This document shows, piece after piece, positions 7,521-7,610 of a stretch of DNA of 7,610 nucleotides. The stretch covers positions 1-7,610 of the forward strand of contig JBLHRR010000202.1 in NCBI GenBank assembly GCA_047626155.1. Reading direction: 5' to 3'. Position 1 is the first letter of the stretch. Every line of letters starts with the position of its first letter. Source of the stretch: CALGLS01 sp047626155 (GTDB taxonomy: Bacteria; Bacteroidota; Bacteroidia; Chitinophagales; Saprospiraceae). The notes beneath the pieces were generated by a model. It searched no databases. It had not been told where the DNA came from and saw nothing but the letters and a program-made list of their open reading frames with translations. The translations under genes were made by a program, and so were the position numbers.

Positions 7521-7610
7521 CAATGAATAAAATTCAAGCAAAATAGACTAAAAATTAAAAATCATCAGAATGAATGTTGTGATAAAAACAAAATATTAAA
7601 TATATTTTGA

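Larger units (their letters stand above)
7328..7549. repeat. Widely spaced 10-base perfect inverted repeat
   Basis: AGTCTATTTT at 7328-7337 and its exact reverse complement AAAATAGACT at 7540-7549 are 202 bases apart. The arm near gltB falls inside the 17-base spacer of the candidate promoter. This could be a pair of sites for one regulator; a 10-base match in two arms of A+T-rich sequence can also arise by chance. Confidence 0.4.
7301..7610. other. A+T-rich non-coding region upstream of gltB
   Basis: No gene is seen in these 310 bases on either strand, and the next gene on the right lies outside the window. The region is markedly poorer in G+C than the genes and dense in A and T runs. It contains the candidate promoter, palindrome, terminator-like hairpin and repeats listed separately, and probably holds the control region of gltBD. 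If the gene to the right also reads on the minus strand, the hairpin at 7414-7438 could end its transcript. Confidence 0.6.

Overview
The window is a low-G+C stretch of bacterial chromosome. Two complete genes and one gene cut by the left edge all read on the minus strand. The proteins have a Bacteroidota, probably Flavobacteriaceae, character: the N-termini of GltB (MLKKQGMYLPEFEHDNCGAGF up to the catalytic Cys) and IlvD (KELNKYSKTVTQDPTQPAAQ) read like flavobacterial orthologues. The gaps are very A+T-rich, and ribosome binding sites are weak or absent. The taxonomic call rests on remembered protein flavour, not on a search.

In transcription order, right to left: 7301-7610 is a non-coding A+T-rich region upstream of gltB. 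It carries a hairpin followed by a T run, a short palindrome, an imperfect direct repeat, a widely spaced inverted repeat and a weak promoter candidate. gltB (2795-7300) encodes the 1501-residue large subunit of glutamate synthase. gltD (1324-2790) follows after 4 bases and encodes the 488-residue small subunit. A 310-base gap (1014-1323) has no convincing gene. The first 337 codons of ilvD (1-1013, dihydroxy-acid dehydratase) run off the left edge.

GltB and GltD form the GOGAT enzyme, which converts glutamine plus 2-oxoglutarate plus NAD(P)H into two glutamates. IlvD makes the 2-oxo acids that become valine, isoleucine and leucine; glutamate is the amino donor in the last step of those pathways. 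The neighbourhood is therefore ordinary amino-acid and nitrogen metabolism.

No mobile element, CRISPR array, tRNA, rRNA, defence cassette or undescribed multi-gene system is visible. The items most worth a second look are regulatory: a 5-codon upstream frame with a well-placed GAGG whose stop overlaps the ilvD start, and the cluster of repeats and a terminator-like hairpin upstream of gltB.
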